Assembly (NCBI GenBank): GCA_041658205.1
Contig: JBBAAO010000002.1
Span: forward strand, 1-64,000
Source of the DNA: Bacteroidota bacterium
GTDB taxonomy: Bacteria; Bacteroidota; Ignavibacteria; UBA10030; UBA8401
Direction of reading: 5' to 3'
DNA length: 64,000 nt
The first letter of the stretch is position 1. Every line of letters begins with the position of its first letter. The notes beneath the pieces are model-generated. The model saw nothing but the letters and a program-made list of their open reading frames with translations. It was not told the DNA's origin and searched no databases. The translations under genes and the position numbers were made by a program. This document shows, in pieces, positions 55,440-63,596 of the stretch.

Positions 55440-55953
55440 TCTTCACCGCAAATATTTTTTCCAACGCATCGACTATTTTTTTCTCGTCTCCCTGTTTATA
55501 GCCGATGGATTTGTAAACGATTATTCCATTTTTATCGAACAACAGACTGGTGGGATAACTTTGCACATTGAATTGTTGTGATATTTCTCCTTTTGGATCA
55601 GTGGAAACGAGGAACGAATAATCGTTTGAAGAGATGTAGGTAGAGACCTTTGCAACACTTTTTTGATTGTCCTGATTAATGGCGAGGATGGAGAATCCTT
55701 TTTCCTTGTACCGATCATAGATCGTCTGGAATTGTTTCATTTCCACTTTGCACGGTTCACACCACAGCGCCCAAAAGTTAACCAACACCGGACCATTTGC
55801 AATCAACAATTCTAACGATACTTCGTCCCCTTGAATAGATTGTACCACAAGATTCTGGTGTTCCTGGGCGAGAGTAAATGACAATAAAAATAATGTCATT
55901 TCAAATGTAGCGTAGAACCTAAGAAATGGTTTATTTGTCGACTTACCGCACAT
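55429..55953 (-). CDS. TlpA/ResA-like exported thioredoxin
   Basis: 174 residues from the ATG at 55953, chosen because AAGGAG sits six bases ahead; the frame is open to 55995. N-terminal membrane signal (EMTLFLLSFTLAQ), then a thioredoxin fold with active site LWCEPCKVEM (CEPC), SYPTSLLFDKNGIIVYK with the cis-Pro, as in TlpA/ResA reductants. Predicted to keep extracytoplasmic Cys pairs reduced. First gene of the operon with DUF6029 and two Omp28-like proteins. Confidence 0.88.
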   Translation of the reverse strand: MCGKSTNKPFLRFYATFEMTLFLLSFTLAQEHQNLVVQSIQGDEVSLELLIANGPVLVNFWALWCEPCKVEMKQFQTIYDRYKEKGFSILAINQDNQKSVAKVSTYISSNDYSFLVSTDPKGEISQQFNVQSYPTSLLFDKNGIIVYKSIGYKQGDEKKIVDALEKIFAVKNEE

Positions 55954-56020
55954 ACGTTCTCCTTGTGTAAGATAAAAATGCGAAAGGAAAATCACAAAAG
56001 TATCACAAGAAAATTCAAAA

Positions 56021-56632
56021 TTACGGTATTAGATTATGCATCCAGCCCCTTATATCGCTTAAACAAACATCGTTGATTTGATGTGCCATTGCATATTCGT
56101 TATACGTAACGTGTGCGCCGGATTTGGAAAGAAGTTCCTTGGTTTTTCGTGCGGCAGAAATGGGAATAATTGGATCATTAATCCCATGAGAAATAAAAAT
56201 AGGAAAACTGAGTAATTCGTTAAGTTTATATTCTTTTTCCAACTGCAATGGAGCAAATCCGCTCAGTGCTAAAACTCCGTTGCAGAGTTTCGGTTGAGTT
56301 AACGCAAGAACATACGACATAATTGCCCCCATACTGAAACCGAGAAGAAAGAGTTTGTCCGTCGTAAGTGAATTGATGAATGAAAGGATTTTACTTTTAC
56401 TCTGTAGGAAACTTTTCTCATCGACGGTACCATCTTCAAACAAGTCGAACCAAGTATAACCTCCCCATTCGTACTCGTTTGGTGCACGAAGAGAATAAAT
56501 ATCAAGCCGAGAATCGAGATGACTTTTTAAGCCGAACAGATCGTGTTCATCTGAACCGCGTCCATGAAGCATGATGAGTGTTGATTTGGACCCAGAAGGT
56601 TGCGATGCGGCGTGATAGACAGAATGGAGCAT
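56021..56632 (-). CDS. Alpha/beta hydrolase, phospholipase/carboxylesterase family
   Basis: 203 residues. LIMLHGRGSDEHD near the start (oxyanion region), nucleophile elbow LGFSMGAIMS (Ser), Asp in GINDPIIP and His in MAHQI form the triad. It resembles YpfH/acyl-protein-thioesterase-like carboxylesterases. Substrate unknown; probably cytoplasmic (no signal peptide). Confidence 0.88.
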   Translation of the reverse strand: MLHSVYHAASQPSGSKSTLIMLHGRGSDEHDLFGLKSHLDSRLDIYSLRAPNEYEWGGYTWFDLFEDGTVDEKSFLQSKSKILSFINSLTTDKLFLLGFSMGAIMSYVLALTQPKLCNGVLALSGFAPLQLEKEYKLNELLSFPIFISHGINDPIIPISAARKTKELLSKSGAHVTYNEYAMAHQINDVCLSDIRGWMHNLIP

Positions 56633-56670
56633 AGAAAATAAATAATGTTATTAATGGTAATGTTGTATCC

Positions 56671-57591
56671 TCAAAAGATCGATGAGCCCAATTTTGTTGT
56701 CAGCAGCTCCAGTGCTTTCATTCCCATCACCGAATTTCCTTTCTCGTTTAATCTCGGACTCCATGTAGCGACAGCATATCGATGCGGATGGAGTGCGACG
56801 ATTCCTCCGCCAACACCGCTTTTTCCGGGCAGACCGACAGTAAACGAGAATTCTCCCGCTTCATCGTAAAAACCGCAAGTTTGCATAATGGCGTTCAAAC
56901 GTTTCGTCTGGCTTTTCGTGAGCAACGCTTCGCTTGTTGACGATAATTTTCCGTGATTGGCAAAGAGAAGAAATGCCGTGGCGAGATCTTTGCACGACAT
57001 TTCAATGGAGCATATATGAAAATAGAGATCTAACACATCGTCAACATCGTGATGGATGTTGTTAAAGGATTTTAAGAAATTTCCAAGAGCAATATTACGA
57101 AAGCCATACATTTTTTCGGATGCGGCAACCTTTTCGTTAAATCCGATCTTTGTATTGTTTGCCAGCGTTCGGACGAACGAGAGAATTTCCTTTTTGGGGT
57201 TGTGTAATTGATCGATCAGCACATCACATACAACCATTGCCCCGGCGTTGATTAAAGGATTTCTCGGAATTCCCTTTTCATATTCCAATTGAACCAGAGA
57301 ATTGAATGAACTGCCGGACGGCTCTACTCCGACCCGCTTAAATATTTTTTCACCGATCAGTGTAACGACCTGTGCAAGCGCAAAGACTTTTGAGATGCTT
57401 TGAATAGAAAAATTTTCGTTATGATTACCGACCGAAAAATCATGCCCTTCGAGCGTTCGCAAATGTATACCGAATTTGGTTGAATCTACCGAGGCGAGTT
57501 CTGGAATATAATTTGCGACATTCCCTTCTTGCTGCAGAGGGAGTACTTCAGCGTGAATGGAATCAAGAACAGACTGATAGTGCAGAGACAT
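56671..57591 (-). CDS. glsA: Glutaminase
   Basis: 306 residues, serine-dependent beta-lactamase-like fold; hydrolyses glutamine to glutamate and ammonia. Family pattern: nucleophile Ser in FSIQSISKVFALA, then GIPRNPLINAGAMV and LPGKSGVGGGIVAL near the C-terminus. Complete. Followed upstream by marC with a 9-base gap on the same strand. Confidence 0.94.
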   Translation of the reverse strand: MSLHYQSVLDSIHAEVLPLQQEGNVANYIPELASVDSTKFGIHLRTLEGHDFSVGNHNENFSIQSISKVFALAQVVTLIGEKIFKRVGVEPSGSSFNSLVQLEYEKGIPRNPLINAGAMVVCDVLIDQLHNPKKEILSFVRTLANNTKIGFNEKVAASEKMYGFRNIALGNFLKSFNNIHHDVDDVLDLYFHICSIEMSCKDLATAFLLFANHGKLSSTSEALLTKSQTKRLNAIMQTCGFYDEAGEFSFTVGLPGKSGVGGGIVALHPHRYAVATWSPRLNEKGNSVMGMKALELLTTKLGSSIF

Positions 57592-57600
57592 AACGATAGA

Positions 57601-58197
57601 TTATTTGAGAATGTTTTGAACACCAACGCGGATCATCATTACCGCAATTGCTACCATGAAAAGGGCGGCTACCTTTGCAAACGCTTTTGTTCCACCCTCG
57701 CCCATTAATTTGATAACGAGATCGGAATGACGAAAGGTGATCCACACAATGATCAAATTCAACAGAAGTGAAACCATTGAAATCCAATATCCATACGCAT
57801 CAACAATAATGATGATAGCGGTCAGTGCGCCCGGTCCCATGACCAACGGAATTCCAATGGGAACAACACCTACCGATTTGGCTGTTTCCTTTCGTTCATC
57901 ACTAGAGAAAAGCAGATCGGTCACGGCAAGCACAAGCAAAACAATTCCACCACCAATTCGAAAATCATTTTCGGTAATTCCCAGAAATTTGAAAATCACT
58001 TTTCCCAGTACAAGAAACACCAGAGCCACCGCTCCTGCCGTCAGTGATGCTTCGATGATCAGTTGGCGACGAGACTTTAATGTCATCCCCTGTGTTAGTG
58101 AAACAAAAATAGGAACAAGTCCCGGCACATCAATCGCCACAAACAGCGGGATGAATGCCATGATTAAATCATTTAAAATGTTCCAGACTTCTTTCAT
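57601..58197 (-). CDS. marC: MarC (UPF0056) family membrane protein
   Basis: 198 residues with six membrane helices. Pattern: PLFVAIDVPGLVPIFVSLT, GGGIVLLVLAVTDLLF and GIPLVMGPGALTAIIIIVDAYG. Function of MarC is not established (originally named for antibiotic resistance, later withdrawn). Adjacent to the glutaminase gene, probably in one transcript. Confidence 0.88.
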   Translation of the reverse strand: MKEVWNILNDLIMAFIPLFVAIDVPGLVPIFVSLTQGMTLKSRRQLIIEASLTAGAVALVFLVLGKVIFKFLGITENDFRIGGGIVLLVLAVTDLLFSSDERKETAKSVGVVPIGIPLVMGPGALTAIIIIVDAYGYWISMVSLLLNLIIVWITFRHSDLVIKLMGEGGTKAFAKVAALFMVAIAVMMIRVGVQNILK

Positions 58198-58280
58198 TAA
58201 CTCTATTGTTTTAAAAAAATAAGATTGGATGTATCGAAATAATGCTGAACAAAAAAATCAAAATATTGTCATTACATCAA

Positions 58281-58538
58281 TTATGATTTTAATTCTTTTA
58301 AAGCCGCCTCAATAATTGCCACCGTCTCTTTTTCCGAAATTAAAATTCTCGCACCGGATTGACGCACAGCGTCCGCGACAGTTCCCTTCTTTTCTTTCAG
58401 CATATTCCATACGTGGTAACCCAAACGGTATTGATCATTTGGTTCTTTTGTCGGTATCGTTTTAACACTGTTATAGGCGATTTTTTCTAATGAAGCATCG
58501 TCGAATGGTCGAACGGATGAAGGAGCAATAGTTGTCAT
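58281..58538 (-). CDS. Small conserved protein, unknown function
   Basis: 85 residues, mostly helix, no signal peptide: YNSVKTIPTKEPNDQYRLGY is followed by HVWNMLKEKKGTVADAVRQS and a helix with ISEKETVAIIEAALKELK. No family recognised. It lies 83 bases from marC and 52 from the DUF4032 gene, all on the same strand. Confidence 0.55.
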   Translation of the reverse strand: MTTIAPSSVRPFDDASLEKIAYNSVKTIPTKEPNDQYRLGYHVWNMLKEKKGTVADAVRQSGARILISEKETVAIIEAALKELKS

Positions 58539-58590
58539 GGAGAGTTCCCTGATGTTATTTGGTATTTTTCTGCGTTAATATAATCAACGC

Positions 58591-59817
58591 TTACTTGAGA
58601 AGCATGTTCTCTTTCAGACCCAATATCTTCTTCATATTATCTGCGAGCTGTTCCAAAATGGTTTTATAATGATCCATCGTTCTAAATCGCTCTGCGTAAT
58701 CTCGCATGGCCGTAATCATTCCAACATCTTTTCCAGCCCGCTCGCTTAAATAATACTTGTTGTTCATAATCTCGATGTACAACTCTGCAGCCGTTTTTCC
58801 CTTAAACACATCTAAAATATTTTCAGATCGGAATAACTCGCAGATAGGAACAAAGATCGTTTTATACCAATCCCGCGTAGCTGCGGCAAGTGTTACATCG
58901 TTGCGTAACCGTTCGCTCATATACCATTTATGTTCTTCAATATGTTTTAAGAATTGATCGACATACGCAGGATTGAAAATGCTCCCGAGAAATTTATCAA
59001 TATTGAACGACGTCTGTTGTTGAAATATTTTTTTCTTTACTTCAACATTATATAACAATGTATATCGCTCTTGGATGTATTTTTTATCTTCTTCCATTCC
59101 AAGATTGTCGCGAACCACACCGCTGCTCCGCAAATCTTCGTTGATCCAATCCATCGATTCAAAGAAAAAATTCAAATCTGCTTCTCGCATAGATTGTGAA
59201 ATCTGCGGATGGATCTCAATCGTCTCCGCATCCGATAGATATGCAATAAGGACCGTTTGTATACCGACGAACGGTGTTTCTCTCTTTGAAAATTTAATAA
59301 GGACGTTGGCAAGAGATGCGTCGCCCCAATAGACCCCGTTGCTGTGCAGTTGAATGAATAACCGTACAATCGCATCCCAAATTTTCTGCCGATTTTCTTT
59401 TCGGAAATTTCTTGAGTAAAGAAGAGAATCAGGAAGAACTTTATCGACTAAAACGGTAACGGTATGGGAAATGAAATTATCTTCGTATTGAATTCCGACC
59501 GGTGTTTCAATGGCAATTGATTCCTCTTCCCGCACCACAAATCCCGCCGGGACAAGAGTGTGAATACCGCGCAGCAATAGTTGTTCGTAATGATCGATCT
59601 CTTTTTTGGAGATCTTTTCACTGATTTCTTTAATGCCAAAAGAAAATCTTCCAGTTTTGACAAAGACGACCACGTGACGCGAAATTCCCCGTTTTATATT
59701 TAAGATATTCACGCCGCATTTGTGCCAATCACCAATCGGAACGTTCCATGGTAATTTTAGTAGTTCTTCTTCAAAGATCGGGTCGACGTGAAAACGGATA
59801 TGGGGGGAGAGTGTCAT
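58591..59817 (-). CDS. DUF4032 protein with kinase-like core and repeated C-terminal motif
   Basis: 408 residues from the ATG at 59817 (a TTG three codons upstream is possible). The N-terminal part reads like a lipopolysaccharide-kinase-type fold (YWGDASLANVLIKF near 165 looks like the HGDxxxxN catalytic loop with a Tyr-Trp instead of His-Gly). The C-terminus contains two copies of a helical unit of the type KxYxSERxxxDVxxxxAxRDxxxxxF (KWYMSERLRNDVTLAAATRD and KYYLSERAGKDVGMITAMRD). Family DUF4032 is assigned from pattern. Cytoplasmic; function unknown. Confidence 0.72.
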   Translation of the reverse strand: MTLSPHIRFHVDPIFEEELLKLPWNVPIGDWHKCGVNILNIKRGISRHVVVFVKTGRFSFGIKEISEKISKKEIDHYEQLLLRGIHTLVPAGFVVREEESIAIETPVGIQYEDNFISHTVTVLVDKVLPDSLLYSRNFRKENRQKIWDAIVRLFIQLHSNGVYWGDASLANVLIKFSKRETPFVGIQTVLIAYLSDAETIEIHPQISQSMREADLNFFFESMDWINEDLRSSGVVRDNLGMEEDKKYIQERYTLLYNVEVKKKIFQQQTSFNIDKFLGSIFNPAYVDQFLKHIEEHKWYMSERLRNDVTLAAATRDWYKTIFVPICELFRSENILDVFKGKTAAELYIEIMNNKYYLSERAGKDVGMITAMRDYAERFRTMDHYKTILEQLADNMKKILGLKENMLLK

Positions 59818-59916
59818 GACACTCAAAGATAAGAATATTTCTCTAGGATATGTTGGAACAGTCTTACACCAAGAACAAACGTGATGAAAAAATAAAGATA
59901 CTCTCGGAAAGAGCGT

Positions 59917-60540
59917 TTATTTCTTTCCGTATTTCACTTGTAGGTATTTTATAATTCCGGGCAGGAGTGATAATAAAATCACGACGGCGATAACGTAATG
60001 AATATTTTTATCGATGTTCGGAATGGTTGAACCGAGAAAATATCCGATGAACAACATTCCCGGAATCCATAACACTGCTCCGATAACATTGTAGGTTGCA
60101 AACTTCATATACTTCATTTGGGCGATACCAGCAACAACGGGCGCAAACGTTCGTGCAAACGGCATAAATTGTGCGGCAACAATGGTGAATGGTCCGTACT
60201 TGTCATAAAAGGTTTTTGTATTGATCAGATGCTGTTTTTTAAAGAAGCGAGAATCTTCCCGAGAATATAATGCCTGACCACTCTTTCTTCCGATCGCATA
60301 GCCAGTTGCATTTCCAATAATAGCGGCGGCAAGCAACAATGGTGTTAATAAAGCGATATCAAAATATCCCGCAGCAGCAAACAATCCGGCAGTCACTAAA
60401 AGCGAATCTCCCGGCAGAAAAAATCCGACCAGAAGACCGGTCTCAGAAAAAATAATCATTGCCAGTCCGGGATATCCCGCCCAGCTGACAAGTTCTTTGA
60501 TGTTGAGAAGCTTATGAAAAAATTCAGAAATAAAATCCAT
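59917..60540 (-). CDS. dedA: DedA family membrane protein
   Basis: 207 residues with several membrane or re-entrant segments. Family marks: FSETGLLVGFFLPGDSLLVTAG, NATGYAIGRKSG and FMPFARTFAPVVAGIAQM with the conserved Arg. DedA proteins of the UptA/PopT type flip undecaprenyl phosphate. It ends 47 bases before uppP on the same strand. A small hairpin overlaps its stop codon (59905-59929). Confidence 0.9.
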   Translation of the reverse strand: MDFISEFFHKLLNIKELVSWAGYPGLAMIIFSETGLLVGFFLPGDSLLVTAGLFAAAGYFDIALLTPLLLAAAIIGNATGYAIGRKSGQALYSREDSRFFKKQHLINTKTFYDKYGPFTIVAAQFMPFARTFAPVVAGIAQMKYMKFATYNVIGAVLWIPGMLFIGYFLGSTIPNIDKNIHYVIAVVILLSLLPGIIKYLQVKYGKK

Positions 60541-60587
60541 ACAATAACACCATAGAAAAAATTTGCGAACAATATTATGAAACTCTT

Positions 60588-61439
60588 TTACAGCGGCTGT
60601 AAAATTCCGGTGTTTAACAGATACAACAAACCGAGACCAACAACAATTCGATAAATAATAAAGAGATATGTTGTATGTGATTTTAAATAATTTAACAAAA
60701 ATGCGATAGAGGCATAACCGACAATTCCCGAAACAACGGTAGCGACAACCAAGCTTACAATTCCATCACTTGAAGAAAGCAAAACTTCTCGTTCTTTTAT
60801 TAATTCTAAAATTCCGGCCGCTAACACCGAAGGAAGAGAAAGTAAAAATGAAAATCGAGCCGCTGTTTCGCGAGTCATTCCTGTAAACAATCCTCCGGTA
60901 ATGGTTGTTCCGGAGCGGGATGAGCCCGGAATAAGGGCGACGGACTGCCAAAATCCAACAACAACGACCTCTTTCCAGGAAAGATCCTCAAGTGTTTTCA
61001 ACTTTTCGCCGCGGGCTAGCTTCTTTTTGGTTATCCATTCGGCAATCATCAACACAATCGCCAGCAGAATCAACGAGGCGCTGATAACATAAAGGGATCG
61101 GAACGATGTCTCAATTTGGTGTTTTAAGAGTAAACCAAAAAAAACGATTGGCACCGTTCCTGTTGCAATCATCCAACCGAGCTGTGCGTCGCGATTATAT
61201 AGTAGTCTACCAGACATCAGACCTTTAATGACTGCCGAAGTAATGGTAATAATATCTTTTCGAAAGTAGAATAGAACCGCTACGAGCGTTCCAAACTGAA
61301 TGACTGCGGTAAACGCAGCGCCGGGGTCTTCCCATCCAATCAACGCCGGAATAATACGCAAATGTCCCGTGCTGCTGATGGGGAGAAATTCTGTCAATCC
61401 TTGAATTACGCCGAGTATAACAGCTTGAATAATGTCCAT
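60588..61439 (-). CDS. uppP: Undecaprenyl-diphosphatase
   Basis: 283 residues, eight membrane helices. Removes a phosphate from undecaprenyl diphosphate outside the membrane so the carrier can be recycled for peptidoglycan and O-antigen synthesis. Active-site segments: QGLTEFLPISSTGHLRI (Glu) and LIPGSSRSGTTITGGLFTG (Ser/Arg). Complete. Preceded by an unusual hairpin with a T run on its own strand. Confidence 0.95.
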   Translation of the reverse strand: MDIIQAVILGVIQGLTEFLPISSTGHLRIIPALIGWEDPGAAFTAVIQFGTLVAVLFYFRKDIITITSAVIKGLMSGRLLYNRDAQLGWMIATGTVPIVFFGLLLKHQIETSFRSLYVISASLILLAIVLMIAEWITKKKLARGEKLKTLEDLSWKEVVVVGFWQSVALIPGSSRSGTTITGGLFTGMTRETAARFSFLLSLPSVLAAGILELIKEREVLLSSSDGIVSLVVATVVSGIVGYASIAFLLNYLKSHTTYLFIIYRIVVGLGLLYLLNTGILQPL

Positions 61440-61461
61440 TGTATGTGTGAGATTAAAAAAA

Positions 61462-61484
61462 AAGAGGAGTGTTCATCTCCTCTT
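61462..61484 (-). terminator. Terminator-like hairpin in the uppP leader
   Basis: Reading the minus strand, AAGAGGAG (61484-61477) and CTCCTCTT (61469-61462) pair around a 7-base loop, followed by a long T run (61463-61453 on the minus strand). It ends about 20 bases before the uppP ATG. With no leftward gene upstream of it, it may be an attenuator of uppP or the end of a short leader RNA. An SD-like AGGAG sits in its first arm. Confidence 0.6.
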
Positions 61485-61640
61485 ACTGTACATATTAAGG
61501 TACGAAAAAAATACATTCCTTTCAAACGGAGCATTTTTATAAAAACAGTTGAATTCTTTCAATTTATATTGTACTCTAGCCGAGCATAACAGACGATAGT
61601 CCGAAGCTCTATATTTCTTTCACATATCAAATCAAAAAAA

Positions 61641-63059
61641 ATGACTACACCATCCTCCACCAAATCCCAATTTGGAACACTGATCACAGTCTTCTTTTTT
61701 TGGGGATTTCTTGCCGCATCGAACGGTGTCTTTATTCCGTTTTGCAAGGAACACTTTAGTCTCACACAGTTTCAATCGCAGCTGATCGATCTTGCATTCT
61801 ATTTAGCATACTTTGTCGGTTCGCTTGCTCTCTATTTAGTAGAACGGTTAATGAAAATCGATTTCCTTAATAAGATTGGTTATAAGATGGGAATCGCATA
61901 CGGCCTTTTTGTTTCTGCGGCTGGCGCTATAGCAATGATTGGCGCTGTGAACAGTGGAAACTACTGGCTGATTCTTGGTTCACTCTTTCTGATTGCAATA
62001 GGATTCTCCCTTCAGCAAACCTGTGCACAACCATTTGCTATTGCACTTGGTAATCCGGAAACCGGCGCACACCGTCTAAACCTTGCGGGTGGAATGAATT
62101 CTTTCGGCACAACAATTGGTCCGCTGATCGTTAGTTACTTTCTCTTTGGCGGATTGACTAAAAATGTCCAGGTGGAGATCGGTTCTGTCAATCAAATGTA
62201 TATGTTTCTTGCAGGATTATTCATTGCCGTTGCACTCTTCTTCATCTTTTCCAATCTTCCCAAAATTACGCAGGACGAACACATTGAAGCTGGTCGCGGC
62301 GCATTGAAATATCCGCAGCTTGTGTATGGTATGGCGGCAATTTTTGTTTATGTCGGCGTAGAAGTGACAATCCAAAGCAATATGGGTGCGTTGTTGAAAT
62401 TGCCCGAATTCGGTGGATACGACGAATCCGAAATCGCGCATTTTATTTCTCTTTTTTGGGGAAGCTTAATGATCGGACGATGGACCGGAGCAATTACAGT
62501 ATTCAATCTTCCTAAAATGTGGAAAAATATTCTGACCGTGGTCGTTCCCTACGTTGCCTTTGGAGTGGTGCTTGGTGCGAACTCGTTAGGAGGGACCGAT
62601 GTAAGCGATCTTTATCCTTACGCATTTGTGATTGCTATTCAGATTGTTGGATTTTTTATCGGGCAGGAAAAACCGGCAAAGACTCTTTTGGTTTTTGCGC
62701 TCCTGGGAATGGCGGCAATGTCTGTTGGAATGTTAACGACCGGTAAAATTGCCATCTTTGCATTTATCAGCGGCGGATTATTCTGTTCAGTGATGTGGCC
62801 TTGTATTTTTGCACTTTCTGTTGCAGGACTTGGAAAATATACCAGCCAAGGTTCCACATTCCTTATTATGATGATTCTTGGCGGCGCGCTCATTCCTCCG
62901 TTCCAAGGTTATATGAGCGATGTCTTGAACGATATTCACATGTCATATATCGTAACGATTTTCTTGTTTGGATACCTGGCCTTCTTTGCGATGAAGGCAA
63001 AATCAGTATTAAAAGCACAAGGTATCGATTACGAAACAAGCACAGCAGCGGCACATTAA
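61641..63059 (+). CDS. FHS-family sugar MFS permease (FucP/GluP-like)
   Basis: 472 residues with twelve membrane helices. FHS pattern: FFFWGFLAASNGVFIPFCKE, SLQQTCAQPFAIALGNPETG and LNLAGGMNSFGTTIGPLIV. Proton-linked uptake of L-fucose, glucose or galactose is typical; the substrate here is unknown. Alone in its transcript and ended by a strong terminator. Confidence 0.9.
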   Translation: MTTPSSTKSQFGTLITVFFFWGFLAASNGVFIPFCKEHFSLTQFQSQLIDLAFYLAYFVGSLALYLVERLMKIDFLNKIGYKMGIAYGLFVSAAGAIAMIGAVNSGNYWLILGSLFLIAIGFSLQQTCAQPFAIALGNPETGAHRLNLAGGMNSFGTTIGPLIVSYFLFGGLTKNVQVEIGSVNQMYMFLAGLFIAVALFFIFSNLPKITQDEHIEAGRGALKYPQLVYGMAAIFVYVGVEVTIQSNMGALLKLPEFGGYDESEIAHFISLFWGSLMIGRWTGAITVFNLPKMWKNILTVVVPYVAFGVVLGANSLGGTDVSDLYPYAFVIAIQIVGFFIGQEKPAKTLLVFALLGMAAMSVGMLTTGKIAIFAFISGGLFCSVMWPCIFALSVAGLGKYTSQGSTFLIMMILGGALIPPFQGYMSDVLNDIHMSYIVTIFLFGYLAFFAMKAKSVLKAQGIDYETSTAAAH

Positions 63060-63076
63060 GAACGATTATCATTAGT

Positions 63077-63113
63077 AAACAGAAACGTCCCGTTATGGGA
63101 CGTTTCTGTTTTT
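63077..63113 (+). terminator. Rho-independent terminator after the sugar permease gene
   Basis: Perfect 15-base arms (63077-63091 and 63097-63111; core ACAGAAACGTCCC / GGGACGTTTCTGT) with a 5-base loop and a T run (63109-63113). 17 bases beyond the stop codon. Confidence 0.93.
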
Positions 63114-63153
63114 AAAGAGTTAGTTTATCGCTTATGGAAATTGTAGGGATAGA

Positions 63154-63408
63154 TTATGAGGACAATTTTGAATATTCTTCCAAAGCTTTTTCTGTCAACT
63201 TATCCTTCACCTCTTTTGACATCAGCACTTTGTCCCAATACTTTCCTTTATCCTTTTTGTCTTGATCTGAAGGGACTCCTATAAATAGACCATTTTTGCC
63301 ATCGGCGATTTTGAATCCTTTGATCGTGATTCCTTCCGATGTTTCGAGATCGAAAAACGCTTTCAAATTATTCGATCCGTCAAACTGTTTCATGTTTACG
63401 ACATTCAT
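63154..63408 (-). CDS. SpoVG-like protein
   Basis: 84 residues. The core GFKIADGKNGLFIGVPSDQDKKDKG followed by YWDKVLMSKEVKDKLTEKAL matches the SpoVG fold (KVIEGNNGLFVAMPS and similar). Strong AGGAGG eight bases ahead of the ATG. In Firmicutes and Borrelia SpoVG is a DNA/RNA-binding regulator; its role in this group is unknown. No sporulation gene is nearby. Confidence 0.75.
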   Translation of the reverse strand: MNVVNMKQFDGSNNLKAFFDLETSEGITIKGFKIADGKNGLFIGVPSDQDKKDKGKYWDKVLMSKEVKDKLTEKALEEYSKLSS

Positions 63409-63596
63409 ACTGCCTCCTATAAATAATTGTGGGAAAAGTGTTGCGTTGATTTATGTTGAGGCAAAATTAAAAAGGGAGAATATCGCAGTCAAGAATTATG
63501 CATTGACAACAAAGGTAACCACTAAGAAGTAGGCGTGGAGAATGTTTTATAAGGGGAAAAGCGTTGGCAATAGAGACGTGTTTGACAAAGCTACCA

